Source of the DNA: Pseudooceanicola sp050897975
Lineage (GTDB): Bacteria > Pseudomonadota > Alphaproteobacteria > Rhodobacterales > Rhodobacteraceae
Assembly (NCBI RefSeq): GCF_050897975.1
Contig: NZ_JBPAXY010000003.1
Span: 496,001 to 560,000 of the forward strand
Direction: 5' to 3'
Length of the DNA stretch: 64,000 nucleotides
In this document: positions 15,157 to 23,864 of the stretch, piece after piece
Layout: every line of letters begins with the position of its first letter
Numbering within the stretch: the stretch's first letter is position 1
Position numbers and translations under genes: made by a program
Notes under the pieces: generated by a model
The model's input: the letters and a program-made list of their open reading frames with translations, nothing else
What the model was told of the DNA's origin: nothing
Database searches by the model: none

Positions 15157-15684
15157 ATGAGTTGCCAGATCCCCACCCTGCACACCGCCCGGCTGCGGCT
15201 GCGTGCCATGCATCCCGACGACTGGCCCGCCTATGCGGCGCTGATGGCGACCGAGCGTGCGCGCCACATGGGCGGCCCCTTTGCGCCTGCGCAGGCCTGG
15301 GGCCTGTTCTGTCACGATCACGCGCAATGGGATTTCTTCGGCTGCGGCGCCCTGATGATCGAGGACCTGGCCAGCGGCGCGGTTCTGGGCCAGGTGGGGA
15401 TCAACGGCGGGCCGCTCTTTCCCGAATGGGAGCTGGGCTGGCTGCTGTTCACCGAGGCCGAGGGGCGCGGGATCGCCTTCGAGGCGGCGGCCAGCCTGCG
15501 CGACTGGGCTCAGGACCGGCGCGGCCTGCCGACGCTGGTCAGCTATATCGACCCCGACAACCACCGCTCGCGCCGCCTGGCGGAACGGCTGGGGGCGGCA
15601 CCCGATCCGCGCGCCGCGCGCCCCGATCCGACCGATCTGGTCTATCGCCACTTCGGCGCCGCCCAGAGCCAGGCGCAGGCCTGA
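15157..15684 (+). CDS. GNAT family N-acetyltransferase (RimJ/RimL type)
   Basis: 175 residues. It starts TARLRLRAMHPDDWPAYAALM, the typical RimJ/RimL opening, and shows the acetyl-CoA region WELGWLLFTEAEGRGIAFEAA (a variant of the R/Q-x-x-G-x-G/A loop) and the late motif YIDPDNHRSRRLAERLGA. It should transfer an acetyl group to an amine, possibly a protein N-terminus. The ATG follows GAAAGGGACATCGG. It converges with sufS, whose stop lies 31 bases downstream. Confidence 0.87.
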   Translation: MSCQIPTLHTARLRLRAMHPDDWPAYAALMATERARHMGGPFAPAQAWGLFCHDHAQWDFFGCGALMIEDLASGAVLGQVGINGGPLFPEWELGWLLFTEAEGRGIAFEAAASLRDWAQDRRGLPTLVSYIDPDNHRSRRLAERLGAAPDPRAARPDPTDLVYRHFGAAQSQAQA

Positions 15685-15714
15685 CCCCGGGGCGCGCGCC
15701 CTGCCCCGGCGCCC

Positions 15715-16935
15715 TCAGGCGAAGAGGTCGTGGGCCAGTTCCAGCGCCTCGATCAGCACATCGACCTCGGCGCGGGTGTTGTACATGGCAAAGCTGGCCC
15801 GGCAGGTGGCACTCACCCCCAGATGTTCCATCAGCGGACCGGCGCAATGGTGGCCCGCACGCACCGCGACGCCCTTCTTGTCGAGGATGGTCGAGATGTC
15901 ATGGGCATGGGCCGCGCCGTCCAGGGTAAAGCTGAAGATCGCCCCCTTGCCCGGCGCCTGCCCCTGCACGTTCAGCCAGTTCAGCCCGTGCAGGCGTTCG
16001 CTGGCATAGGCGGCCAGGTCGGCCTCATGGGCGGCAATGGCCTCCATGCCCTTGTCCATCATGTAATCCAGCGCCACGCCCAGGCCGATGGTCTGCACGA
16101 TGCCGGGGGTGCCCGCCTCGAACTTCATCGGGCCGTCGGCATAGCAGACGGTGTCGCGGGTCACTTCCTTGATCATGTCGCCGCCGCCCAGGAAGGGGCG
16201 CATCTCGGCCTGGCGCTCCTTCGAGATCCAGATCGCGCCAGAGCCCGAGGGACCGTACAGCTTGTGCCCGGTGATGGCGTAGAAATCGCAGCCAATGGCC
16301 TGCACATCCACGGGCATGTGGACGGCGGCCTGGCTGCCGTCGATCAGCGTCGCGATACCGCGCGCCCGGGCGGCGGCGCAGATGGCGGCCACGTCAACAA
16401 CGGTGCCCAGCACGTTGGACATATGGGTCATCGCCACCAGCCGGGTTTTCGGGCCCATGGCGTCGATCACCTTCTGCGGATCCAGCGACCCGTCGGCCTC
16501 GGGTTCGACCCATTTCAGCACCACCCCCTGGCGTTCCCGCAGGAAATGCCAGGGCACGATATTGGCGTGATGCTCCATCACCGACAGGACGATCTCGTCA
16601 CCCGGCTGGAGACGCGGCGCGGCCCAGGCGTAGGAGACCAGGTTGATCCCCTCGGTGGTGCCCGAGTTGAAGATGATCTCATCCTCATCGGCAGCATTCA
16701 GGAAGCGCTGGATCTTGCCACGCACCGCCTCGTATTTGTCGGTGGCCAGGTTCGACAGGAAATGCAGGCCACGGTGGACGTTGGCATATTCCTCGGCATA
16801 GCCGCGGGTCACGGCGTCGATCACCGCGCGCGGCTTCTGCGCCGAGGCGCCATTGTCGAGATAGACCAGCGGCTTGCCGTTCACCTCGCGCGCGAGGATG
16901 GGGAAATCGGCGCGGATGGCGTTCACATCATACAT
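15715..16935 (-). CDS. sufS: SufS-type cysteine desulfurase
   Basis: 406 residues, standard group II desulfurase. The PLP lysine lies in YAITGHKLYGPSGSGAIW and the active-site cysteine in VRAGHHCAGPLMEHLG. The N-terminus (FPILAREVNGKPLVYLDNGASAQKP) is the usual SufS signature. It removes sulfur from cysteine as a persulfide for iron-sulfur cluster assembly on SufBCD. It is the last recognisable gene of the leftward suf operon and is separated from the gene before it by 197 bases, so it may also have its own promoter. No sufA or sufE follows within view. Confidence 0.95.
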   Translation of the reverse strand: MYDVNAIRADFPILAREVNGKPLVYLDNGASAQKPRAVIDAVTRGYAEEYANVHRGLHFLSNLATDKYEAVRGKIQRFLNAADEDEIIFNSGTTEGINLVSYAWAAPRLQPGDEIVLSVMEHHANIVPWHFLRERQGVVLKWVEPEADGSLDPQKVIDAMGPKTRLVAMTHMSNVLGTVVDVAAICAAARARGIATLIDGSQAAVHMPVDVQAIGCDFYAITGHKLYGPSGSGAIWISKERQAEMRPFLGGGDMIKEVTRDTVCYADGPMKFEAGTPGIVQTIGLGVALDYMMDKGMEAIAAHEADLAAYASERLHGLNWLNVQGQAPGKGAIFSFTLDGAAHAHDISTILDKKGVAVRAGHHCAGPLMEHLGVSATCRASFAMYNTRAEVDVLIEALELAHDLFA

Positions 16936-17132
16936 CTTCGATCCTCCGGCCCGCGCGGCTGGCGCGGTCCTGTCGTCGGGCCGGACGCGCCCAGGGGGGC
17001 GGCGCCGGTCCGGCCCGGGGCGCGCACAGGGTGCCCGGGGCCTTGGGGTTCCAGTTGGCCGGGCCCGTCCGGGGCCCCGCCTGTCACATCACATCGCGTC
17101 GCGGCGCGTCGCCGCGCAGGCCACGTCGCGGC
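16936..17132. other. Spacer upstream of sufS
   Basis: 197 very GC-rich bases with several inverted repeats, for example TCGCGGCGCGTCGCCGCG near 17096-17115. A CCGGAGGATCGAAG ribosome-binding region lies just before the sufS ATG. No gene is visible. It may hold an attenuator or an internal promoter. Confidence 0.4.
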
Positions 17133-17687
17133 CTAGATATCGGTCAGCGCCGCACCGCCCACCATCGACATCAGCACAGAGGCGGCGACGATCACCACCA
17201 CGAAGACCGCGCCCAGGGTGCCAAGGGCCTTCAGCCGGTTGTCGAACCCGTGCGCCTCGGCCAGGAAACAGACCATCATGTAGATGCCCCAGACCCCGGC
17301 CACCAGGCTCGCCATTCCCGCCAGCGGCGGCACCAGCGCGCCCAGCACCAACAGGGCCGCCTGGGCGATCAGCCGCAGCGCCTGCAGGAACAGCACCACG
17401 CGCAAGAGGCGCGGCAGGTCGCCCTGCCCGCCCATGAACTGCCCGACCCGGGCGAAAAGCCAGGCACTGAGCCAGATCACGACCCCCGCAACCACAGCCA
17501 TGGCAATGGGCGAGAACACCATGCCCGGCGGCAGGATCAGCGTGTAGAGGATGCCGTTCAGCACCGCCAGCAGCGCCAGCAGCAACGGACCCGCCGCCTC
17601 CGGGAAGGGCGCGGCCATCACCTCGGCCGCCCCGCGCCGCGGCTCGATCACGCTGAGGCGCATCAGCTCCAGCCAGTCTTTCATCAT
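17133..17687 (-). CDS. YIP1-like membrane protein (second of a pair)
   Basis: 184 residues starting MMKDWLELMRLSVIEPRRGAAEVM, a pattern typical of Yip1-domain proteins: a short cytosolic helix ending in P-R/E, then five hydrophobic helices over residues 33-180. The motif LEA/EAHGFDNRLKALGTLGAVF near the C-terminus also fits. Function is unknown; it is a multi-pass inner-membrane protein. Its ATG overlaps the stop of the related gene before it (ATGA). It lies within the suf operon between sufD and sufS, an arrangement I believe recurs in Rhodobacterales. Confidence 0.7.
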   Translation of the reverse strand: MMKDWLELMRLSVIEPRRGAAEVMAAPFPEAAGPLLLALLAVLNGILYTLILPPGMVFSPIAMAVVAGVVIWLSAWLFARVGQFMGGQGDLPRLLRVVLFLQALRLIAQAALLVLGALVPPLAGMASLVAGVWGIYMMVCFLAEAHGFDNRLKALGTLGAVFVVVIVAASVLMSMVGGAALTDI

Positions 17688-18178
17688 GCCACCGTCCCGG
17701 CTCCAAATTCGGCCCGCCGCAGCCCGGCCAGCCAGATCCATCCAAAGCCCAGGCACCAGGCCAGGCCGATAAGACCTTTCGCCGCGCCGGGCCCGATGAA
17801 GCCCGCGACCAGCCCGTGCAGCAGCATCAGCGGCGTCGCCGCCACCAGCGCCCAGAACAGCGCCAGCCGCGCGCCATAGCCGGTGCCGCGCCCGCCCAGC
17901 AGACGCGCCACCCCGTGGCTGAGCCCCGCCAGGAGGTACAGCGCCAGCGGCAGGATGAAGACCACGCCCAACAGGGCGCCGCCCAGAAGCATTTGCAGGT
18001 CTTCGCCCGACAGATGCGCCTCGCGCGCCAGGCGCGGCCACTGGGCGACAAACATCGCCCCGCAACCGCCCATGCACAGGGCCAGCGCGCGGTCTTCCCG
18101 CGCGCCCTCGCCCAGCATCCGGCCCAGCACATCGCCCGGGTGGCGATAGCTGGCGGCGATATTGGCCACCAGCGACAT
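17684..18178 (-). CDS. YIP1-like membrane protein (first of a pair)
   Basis: 164 residues with four or five hydrophobic helices. It starts MSLVANIAASYRHPGDVLGRMLGEGAREDRAL, again the short amphipathic head seen in Yip1-type proteins. Its start codon overlaps the sufD stop (TGATG) and its stop overlaps the next start (ATGA), so the four genes sufC-sufD-yip-yip are tightly coupled. A link to iron-sulfur assembly at the membrane is suggested only by this coupling. Confidence 0.65.
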   Translation of the reverse strand: MSLVANIAASYRHPGDVLGRMLGEGAREDRALALCMGGCGAMFVAQWPRLAREAHLSGEDLQMLLGGALLGVVFILPLALYLLAGLSHGVARLLGGRGTGYGARLALFWALVAATPLMLLHGLVAGFIGPGAAKGLIGLAWCLGFGWIWLAGLRRAEFGAGTVA

Positions 18179-19491
18179 CAGCCGCGCCGACGTTCCAGCC
18201 AGCCGGTCAGCCGCTCCAGCAGCTGTTCGCGCAGGCTTTCGTCCTCGATCTCGTCCAGGGCCTCGGCGATGAAGGCGATGACCATCAGGTCCTGCGCCTC
18301 GCGCTCGGGCACCCCGCGCGAGCGCAGGTAGAAGAGCGCCTCTTCATCCATCGCCCCCGAGGTCGAGCCGTGCGAGCAGGCCACGTCATCGGCGTAGATC
18401 TCCAGCTCGGGCTTGGCCAGGAACTGGCTGTCGCCATCCAGCAAGAGCGACTGGCTGATCTGATAGCCGTCGGTCTTCTGCGCCCCGTCCTTGACCAGGA
18501 TCTTGCCCTGGAAGATGCCCTTGGCGCCGTTCGTCAGCACCTTCTTGAACACCTGGCGGCTTTCGCAGTTCAGGGCGTCATGGGTGACGAAGACCGTGTC
18601 GTCATGGTGGAAATCACCGTCGCCCAGGCAGGCGCCGGCCACATGGGCCACCGCATCGTCGCCCAGCAGTTCGATCACCGCCTCGTTGCGGGTCATCACG
18701 CCATTGGCGGTCAGGGTAAAGCTTTTGAACAGGCTTTCCCGGCCCAGGCGGGCGAAGATATGGGTGGCGGCGCGGCGCTCGTGGTCGCGGCCCTGGGTGC
18801 GGATATGGTGGAACCGCGCCTCGTCGGCCACATCCACCTCCATCACCTTGTTGAAGCGCGCGGCGGCGGGGCCGTTCTCCAGCAGGGTCAGCTCGGCGCC
18901 TTCTTCCAGCTTGATCACATGGTGCAGCATCGCATCCGAGGTCTCGGAGGCGTGCTGATAGATCAGGCTGACGGGTTTCGAGGCCCGGGCCGTCACCCGG
19001 ATCAGCAGACCATCGGTGGCGGCCCAGGTATTCAGCGCGGCCAGCGGACGCTCGACCGGGCTTTGCCCGCGCGCCTCCAGGGTGCCGTAAAGCTCGAACG
19101 CCCAATGGATGTCGCTGCCCGCGTCGGCCAGACGTTCGATCGTCACGCCCGCCAGCTCCAGCGGATCGCTCTCTTCGGCCGAGAAGACGCCGTCGATGAA
19201 GACGACCTTGACCCGGTCGACCTCGTCGAAAATGGGCGTCTCGGCGGGGTCGAAGACGGCGGCCGCCGGGGCCTCGGGGGCGTTCAGCGTCGCCGGACGG
19301 GTCCAGCGCCAGTATTCATCGCGCGGCTGCGGCAGGCCCATGGATTTGACCCGCGCCAGGGCGGCCTCGCGGTTGGCCACGCTCCACCCTGCGGTGGCAC
19401 CGGGGGCCAGCACCGCCAGACGCGCCGCCGTGTCCTCATCGCGCCGGGCCGAGGGCTTGGTCTTGATGGTTTCCGACAGGATCGCCGCCAT
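18178..19491 (-). CDS. sufD: Fe-S cluster assembly protein SufD
   Basis: 437 residues. The C-terminal right-handed beta-helix domain typical of SufB/SufD is clear (about residues 150-400): DDTVFVTHDALNCESRQVFKKVL, GIFQGKILVKDGAQKTDGYQ and PELEIYADDVACSHGSTSGAMDEE. The conserved histidine (CSHGST) and cysteine needed at the SufB-SufD interface are present. With SufB and the ATPase SufC it forms the scaffold on which clusters are built. It starts at 19491 within the sufC stop codon (TGATG). Confidence 0.95.
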   Translation of the reverse strand: MAAILSETIKTKPSARRDEDTAARLAVLAPGATAGWSVANREAALARVKSMGLPQPRDEYWRWTRPATLNAPEAPAAAVFDPAETPIFDEVDRVKVVFIDGVFSAEESDPLELAGVTIERLADAGSDIHWAFELYGTLEARGQSPVERPLAALNTWAATDGLLIRVTARASKPVSLIYQHASETSDAMLHHVIKLEEGAELTLLENGPAAARFNKVMEVDVADEARFHHIRTQGRDHERRAATHIFARLGRESLFKSFTLTANGVMTRNEAVIELLGDDAVAHVAGACLGDGDFHHDDTVFVTHDALNCESRQVFKKVLTNGAKGIFQGKILVKDGAQKTDGYQISQSLLLDGDSQFLAKPELEIYADDVACSHGSTSGAMDEEALFYLRSRGVPEREAQDLMVIAFIAEALDEIEDESLREQLLERLTGWLERRRG

Positions 19492-20246
19492 CACTCCACC
19501 TCCGCCAGCAGATCCGCATAGCCGTTCTGTTCGACCTCCAGGGCCAGCTCGGGGCCGCCGGTCTTGATGATGCGGCCATTGGCCATGATGTGCACCACGT
19601 CGGGTTTGATGTGGTCCAGCAGGCGCTGATAGTGGGTGATCACCAGGAAGCCGCGGCCCTCGTCGCGCAGGGCGTTCACCCCGTCCGACACCAGCTTCAT
19701 CGCGTCCACGTCCAGGCCGCTGTCGGTCTCGTCCAGGATGCACAGCTTGGGCTCCAGCATGGCCATTTGCAGGATCTCGTTGCGCTTCTTCTCTCCGCCC
19801 GAGAAGCCGACGTTCACCGGGCGCTTCAGCATCTCGGCGTCGATCTTCAGGGTCTTGGCCTTCTCGCGGACGACCTTCAGGAACTCGGCGGACGACATCT
19901 CTTCCTCGCCGCGCGCCTTGCGCTGCGCGTTCACGGCGGTGCGCAGGAAGGTCATGTTGCCGACGCCGGGGATCTCGACCGGGTACTGGAAGGCCAGGAA
20001 GACACCGGCGGCGGCGCGTTCCTCGGGCTCCATCTCCAGCAGGTCCTCGCCCAGCAGGGTCGCTTCGCCCTCGGTCACCTCATAGCCGCCACGGCCCGAC
20101 AGCACATAGGACAGGGTGGATTTGCCCGAGCCGTTCGGACCCATGATCGCATGAACCTTGCCGGGCTCGACCGTCAGGTTCACGCCCTTGAGGATCTGCT
20201 TATCCTCTTCCTCAAGTTTCACATGCAGGTTTTTGATTTCCAACAT
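19491..20246 (-). CDS. sufC: Fe-S cluster assembly ATPase SufC
   Basis: 251 residues, an ABC-type ATPase. Walker A is GPNGSGKSTLSYVLSG, the Q-loop AFQYPVEIPG, the signature motif GFSGGEKKRNE, Walker B LCILDETDSGLD and the switch histidine VITHYQR. The FSGGEKKRNE form is diagnostic for SufC rather than a transporter ATPase. It drives conformational change of SufB-SufD. It starts with ATG at 20246; the frame continues upstream into the neighbouring gene but without family sequence. Confidence 0.97.
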   Translation of the reverse strand: MLEIKNLHVKLEEEDKQILKGVNLTVEPGKVHAIMGPNGSGKSTLSYVLSGRGGYEVTEGEATLLGEDLLEMEPEERAAAGVFLAFQYPVEIPGVGNMTFLRTAVNAQRKARGEEEMSSAEFLKVVREKAKTLKIDAEMLKRPVNVGFSGGEKKRNEILQMAMLEPKLCILDETDSGLDVDAMKLVSDGVNALRDEGRGFLVITHYQRLLDHIKPDVVHIMANGRIIKTGGPELALEVEQNGYADLLAEVE

Positions 20247-20272
20247 CTTTTTACCTTTCCTCACGCAACGCA

Positions 20273-20878
20273 TCAAGGTTGCGTCATCATCCGTATCACG
20301 TCCAGAAGCCGGGTCACGGGGACCGGCATGGGGTTTATGTCGAAGACGGCCAGACGGCCGATCAGGGTTGGCTGGCCCACGAAATCCTCGATCTCGTGGT
20401 ACTGCTCGCGGTGTTTGTAATCGTCCAGCAACAGGGTCACCGGACGGGTAATGTGAAAGGCGGTGGCCAGGACACAGCCGGTGCGGAACCGCCCGTCGAC
20501 CAGCACCACGTCCGGGTGGGGCATCGCGCCCCTTTCCCAGACCGCCAGGGGATAGGCGGCGAAGCGGCGCCAGCCCTTGTCGTCCTTCGGGTGGCCCCAT
20601 TCCTTGGTTCGCCCGATATCGGCATGGATCACCTCGACCGCGCCCCGGGGCGGATTTGCGGCAAACCAGTCGCGCATCATCTGCGCCCAGGCGCCATCGC
20701 TTTCCACGCTGGTGACCTGCTTGCCCAGATCCCCCGCCAGCACGGTCGAGCCGCCCGATCCGTATTCCAGGATCACCTTGGCCTCCCCATAGGCCAGGCG
20801 CAGCACCTCGGCCTCCGCCTCGGGGAAGGTCAGCTCTGGGCGCGTCATCGGCGCGTCGGAGGGCGACAGATCGCTCAC
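20273..20878 (-). CDS. Class I methyltransferase-fold protein in the suf operon
   Basis: 201 residues. The segment ILEYGSGGSTVLAGDLGKQVTSVESDGAW looks like SAM motif I followed by the acidic ribose-binding residue. PDVVLVDGRFRTGCVLATAFHI then matches the post-core strand of small Rossmann methyltransferases. I cannot name a substrate. It starts at a GTG (20878) that almost touches the ybjQ stop; an ATG at 20848 is the alternative. It lies between ybjQ and sufC in one transcription direction. Confidence 0.6.
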   Translation of the reverse strand: MSDLSPSDAPMTRPELTFPEAEAEVLRLAYGEAKVILEYGSGGSTVLAGDLGKQVTSVESDGAWAQMMRDWFAANPPRGAVEVIHADIGRTKEWGHPKDDKGWRRFAAYPLAVWERGAMPHPDVVLVDGRFRTGCVLATAFHITRPVTLLLDDYKHREQYHEIEDFVGQPTLIGRLAVFDINPMPVPVTRLLDVIRMMTQP

Positions 20879-20879
20879 C

Positions 20880-21194
20880 TCAGGCGACCACCACGGCGGT
20901 GCCCGAGACCGAGACCATCAACATGCTGTCGCCGACCACCTCGTAATCCAGATCGACGCCCACCACCGCATTGGCCCCCAGGGCCGCCGCGCGGCCCTCA
21001 AGCTCGCGCATGGCGATGTCGCGGGCATCCTGCAACTTGGTCTCATAGGCGCCAGAGCGGCCGCCGATCACATCGGTGATATTGGCGAAGAAATCGCGCA
21101 CGATATTGGCGCCCATGATCGCCTCGCCCACCACGACACCGCGATAATCGGTGATCTTGCGGCCTTCGATGGAATTTGTCGTCGTAATGATCAT
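20880..21194 (-). CDS. YbjQ family (UPF0145) protein
   Basis: 104 residues. The family pattern is plain: MIITTTNSIEGRKITDYRGVVVGEA, then the conserved helix RDIAMRELEGRAAALGANAVVGVDLDYE and the closing VSVSGTAVVV. YbjQ proteins form pentamers; a heavy-metal-binding role has been proposed but is not established. It overlaps the preceding gene (ATGA) and belongs to the suf transcription unit. Confidence 0.9.
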   Translation of the reverse strand: MIITTTNSIEGRKITDYRGVVVGEAIMGANIVRDFFANITDVIGGRSGAYETKLQDARDIAMRELEGRAAALGANAVVGVDLDYEVVGDSMLMVSVSGTAVVVA

Positions 21195-21994
21195 TGCACA
21201 GCTCCTTCGGTGGCTTTCAGCGCGGCGGGGAAACTGGCCCGCAGATCGGCCTTGGACCGCGCCACGCCCTCGGCATAGGGCAGATCGCCCTGGGGCAGCT
21301 GCGCCAGCCGCGCGGGCAGATCTGCCAGGGCCAGGGGGCGCGGCAACGCCCGTTCGATCCCCGCCGCGTAGTCGAGAAACTTCAGCTTCGGTGCCGCATG
21401 GATGCCCTCGGGGTTGAGCCAGGTATTGGGCACCCCGAAACTGTCGGCCACGATCAGCCCATGCAGGGAGGAACTGACCACATGGGCGCAGCCGGCGATC
21501 TGGCGGCAGACCTCCAGCGCGTCGCCGCGCACGTCGATCAGATCCAGCACCGGGTTGGCCTCGACCATGGCGCGGAAGGCCGGGTCGCCCAGTTGCGCAT
21601 AATGGGGGATCAACCCGATCCGGTCGCCGCGCGGCACCGGGCCCAGCACCTCGGCCATCAGCAGGCCCGGGTCGCCGTAGCCCGGCACCTCGACCTCCAG
21701 CAGGCTTTCGCTGATCGGGCCGCGCAGCAGGGCGAAATCAACGTTGGGCACGAAATCCGTATTGATCGGCTTCATGCAGCCGGATCCCCAGACCACGGGC
21801 CTGGCCCCTTCGCGCGGCTGTTTGGTGCCGCGCCGCACCACATGCATGATCGAGCCGATGGCGAAAAGATCCACCGCGCCGGGCTTCGCCCAGGCGACGT
21901 CGCGGCCCGACAGATGGGCCACGATGGCGCGCGAGATGGCATCGCCGAAATTCGGCTTGCCCGCCCACCAGTAGAGCTTCACCGGCTCAGTCAT
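21191..21994 (-). CDS. Polysaccharide pyruvyl transferase family protein
   Basis: 267 residues. The N-terminus VKLYWWAGKPNFGDAISRAIV carries the N-x-G-D motif of this family. The later AHVVSSSLHGLIVADSFGVP carries the conserved S-R/L-H-G motif. Members add pyruvate ketals to sugars of exopolysaccharides or secondary cell-wall polymers, and some close relatives act on other glycans. The ATG at 21994 overlaps the end of the small gene upstream. Placement inside an iron-sulfur operon is unexpected. Confidence 0.8.
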   Translation of the reverse strand: MTEPVKLYWWAGKPNFGDAISRAIVAHLSGRDVAWAKPGAVDLFAIGSIMHVVRRGTKQPREGARPVVWGSGCMKPINTDFVPNVDFALLRGPISESLLEVEVPGYGDPGLLMAEVLGPVPRGDRIGLIPHYAQLGDPAFRAMVEANPVLDLIDVRGDALEVCRQIAGCAHVVSSSLHGLIVADSFGVPNTWLNPEGIHAAPKLKFLDYAAGIERALPRPLALADLPARLAQLPQGDLPYAEGVARSKADLRASFPAALKATEGAVQ

Positions 21995-22229
21995 GACCGC
22001 ACTTCTTCTCCTCAACATACTTCGACAGTCGGACCATCTTGCGGAGCTCAGTTCCGTATGAAGACGAAAGCCCAGCCTCCTCGGCAACCAGGTTCAATTC
22101 GCTCATAGGCAGGTCCTCAAGCTCTTCGGCATAGCGAATGCCGAAGAGATGAATAGCTACCGTCTTCTCACGTTCCGAGAAGGAAACGTGTAGCGCCTTG
22201 AGGGCTTCAACGAGCGTAGAACGCGTCAT
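21987..22229 (-). CDS. Small helical protein between sufB and the pyruvyl transferase gene
   Basis: 80 residues, predicted all-helical: TRSTLVEALKALHVSFSERE, YAEELEDLPMSELNLVAEEAGLSSSYGTELRKMVRLSKYVEEKK. The segment around LNLVAEEAGLSSSYGTELRKM resembles a helix-turn-helix, but no family is certain. Its ATG overlaps the sufB stop (TGATG) and its end overlaps the next gene by 8 bases. Base composition looks less GC-rich than its neighbours, suggesting it was inserted into the operon. Confidence 0.65.
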   Translation of the reverse strand: MTRSTLVEALKALHVSFSEREKTVAIHLFGIRYAEELEDLPMSELNLVAEEAGLSSSYGTELRKMVRLSKYVEEKKCGHD

Positions 22230-23761
22230 CAGCCCACGGACCCTTCCAGAGAGATGGCCACCAACTGCTGCGCTTCCATGGCGAACTCCATCGGCAGGGC
22301 CTGCAAGACGTCCTTGCAGAAACCGTTGACGATCAGCGCCACTGCCTCTTCCTCGTCCATGCCGCGCGACTGGCAATAGAACATCTGGTCATCATCCACC
22401 TTCGAGGTCGTGGCCTCATGTTCGACCCGCGAGGAATTGTTCTTCACCTCGATATAGGGCACCGTGTGGGCCCCGCAGTCGGACCCGATCAGCAGGCTGT
22501 CGCACTGGGTGTAGTTGCGGCTGTTGCTGGCCTTGGGATGCATGGCGACCTGACCGCGATAGGTGTTCTGCGCCTTGCCTGCGGAGATCCCTTTCGAGAC
22601 GATCCGCGAGCGGGTGTTCTTGCCCAGGTGCAGCATCTTGGTGCCGGTGTCGGCCTGCTGGTAGTTGTTGGTGATGGCGATCGAATAGAACTCGCCCTGG
22701 CTGTCGTCGCCGCGCAGGATGCAGGACGGGTATTTCCAGGTCACGGCAGAGCCGGTTTCCACCTGGGTCCACATGATCTTCGCCCGGTCGCCGCGGCAAT
22801 CGGCGCGCTTGGTGACGAAGTTGTAGATGCCGCCCTTGCCCTCGTCGTCACCGGGGAACCAGTTCTGCACCGTGGAATATTTCACCTCGGCGTCTTCCTC
22901 GACGATGATCTCGACCACGGCGGCGTGCAGCTGCGCGGTGTCACGCTGCGGCGCGGTGCAGCCTTCGAGGTAGGAGACGTAAGACCCCTTGTCGGCGATG
23001 ATCAGGGTGCGTTCGAACTGGCCGGTGTTTTCCGCGTTGATGCGGAAATAGGTCGACAGCTCCATCGGGCAGCGCACGCCCGGCGGCACGTAGACGAAGG
23101 AGCCGTCGCTGAACACGGCGCTGTTCAGCGTGGCATAGAAGTTGTCGGAAACCGGCACGACAGACCCGAGGTATTTCTTCACCAGCTCGGGGTGTTCACG
23201 GATCGCTTCCGAGATCGAGCAGAAGATGACGCCCGCCTTCTTCAGCTCGGCCTGGAAGGTGGTGCCCACGGAAACCGAGTCAAAGACCGCGTCCACCGCG
23301 ACCTTGCGCTCGGGGGCGCCCTCGTCCTTCATCTCTTCGGCGCCTTCGACGCCCGCCAGAATCATCTGTTCCTTCAGCGGGATCCCCAGCTTCTGGTAGG
23401 TCTCCAAGAGCTTGGGGTCGACCTCGTCCAGCGACTTGGGCTTTTCTTCCATGCTTTTGGGGCGGGCATAGTAATACTGGTTCTGGAAGTCGATCTCGGG
23501 GTAGTCGACCATCGCCCAGTCGGGCTCTTCCTTTTCCAACCAGCGGCGATAGGCGGCCAGGCGCCATTCGGTCATCCACTCGGGCTCGTGGTTCTTGGTC
23601 GAGATCAGGCGGACGATATCTTCGGACAGGCCCAGGGGGGCATATTCCATCTCGATATCGGTGTCCCAGCCGTATTTGTAGGTGTTAATCTTGGCGACGG
23701 CGTCGACCGTTTCCTGATCCACGCCATCCTTCACTTCGGGGGTATCCATCTTACTCATCAT
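22229..23761 (-). CDS. sufB: Fe-S cluster assembly scaffold SufB
   Basis: 510 residues, the long SufB form. Landmarks are KYGWDTDIEMEYAPLGLSEDIVR near the N-terminus, then VYVPPGVRCPMELSTYFRIN, YLEGCTAPQRDTAQLHAAVVEI, KNTRSRIVSKGISAGKAQNTYRG, SRNYTQCDSLLIGSDCGAHTVPY and VEHEATTSKVDDDQMFYCQSRGMD. The cysteine in QCDSLLIG and the histidine and glutamate near the end, used for cluster formation, are in place. Start at 23761 or 23758. The desulfurase gene stop lies about 100 bases upstream. Confidence 0.96.
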   Translation of the reverse strand: MMSKMDTPEVKDGVDQETVDAVAKINTYKYGWDTDIEMEYAPLGLSEDIVRLISTKNHEPEWMTEWRLAAYRRWLEKEEPDWAMVDYPEIDFQNQYYYARPKSMEEKPKSLDEVDPKLLETYQKLGIPLKEQMILAGVEGAEEMKDEGAPERKVAVDAVFDSVSVGTTFQAELKKAGVIFCSISEAIREHPELVKKYLGSVVPVSDNFYATLNSAVFSDGSFVYVPPGVRCPMELSTYFRINAENTGQFERTLIIADKGSYVSYLEGCTAPQRDTAQLHAAVVEIIVEEDAEVKYSTVQNWFPGDDEGKGGIYNFVTKRADCRGDRAKIMWTQVETGSAVTWKYPSCILRGDDSQGEFYSIAITNNYQQADTGTKMLHLGKNTRSRIVSKGISAGKAQNTYRGQVAMHPKASNSRNYTQCDSLLIGSDCGAHTVPYIEVKNNSSRVEHEATTSKVDDDQMFYCQSRGMDEEEAVALIVNGFCKDVLQALPMEFAMEAQQLVAISLEGSVG

Positions 23762-23864
23762 CTCGTCCTGTCCAGCGTGTCGCGGCTCTGGTTCGTGTCT
23801 TTGAAATAGGGGCCGGGCGGAGGGCGCCGGGCGGCTTCGGTCGGGGGCGCTGTCTGGGGGCGGA

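Noticed and set aside
17089..17745. 218-codon minus-strand frame overlapping the YIP1-like genes
   Set aside because: Low-complexity Gly/Ala/Arg product in the wrong frame; the overlapping frames have clear membrane helices and coupled starts.
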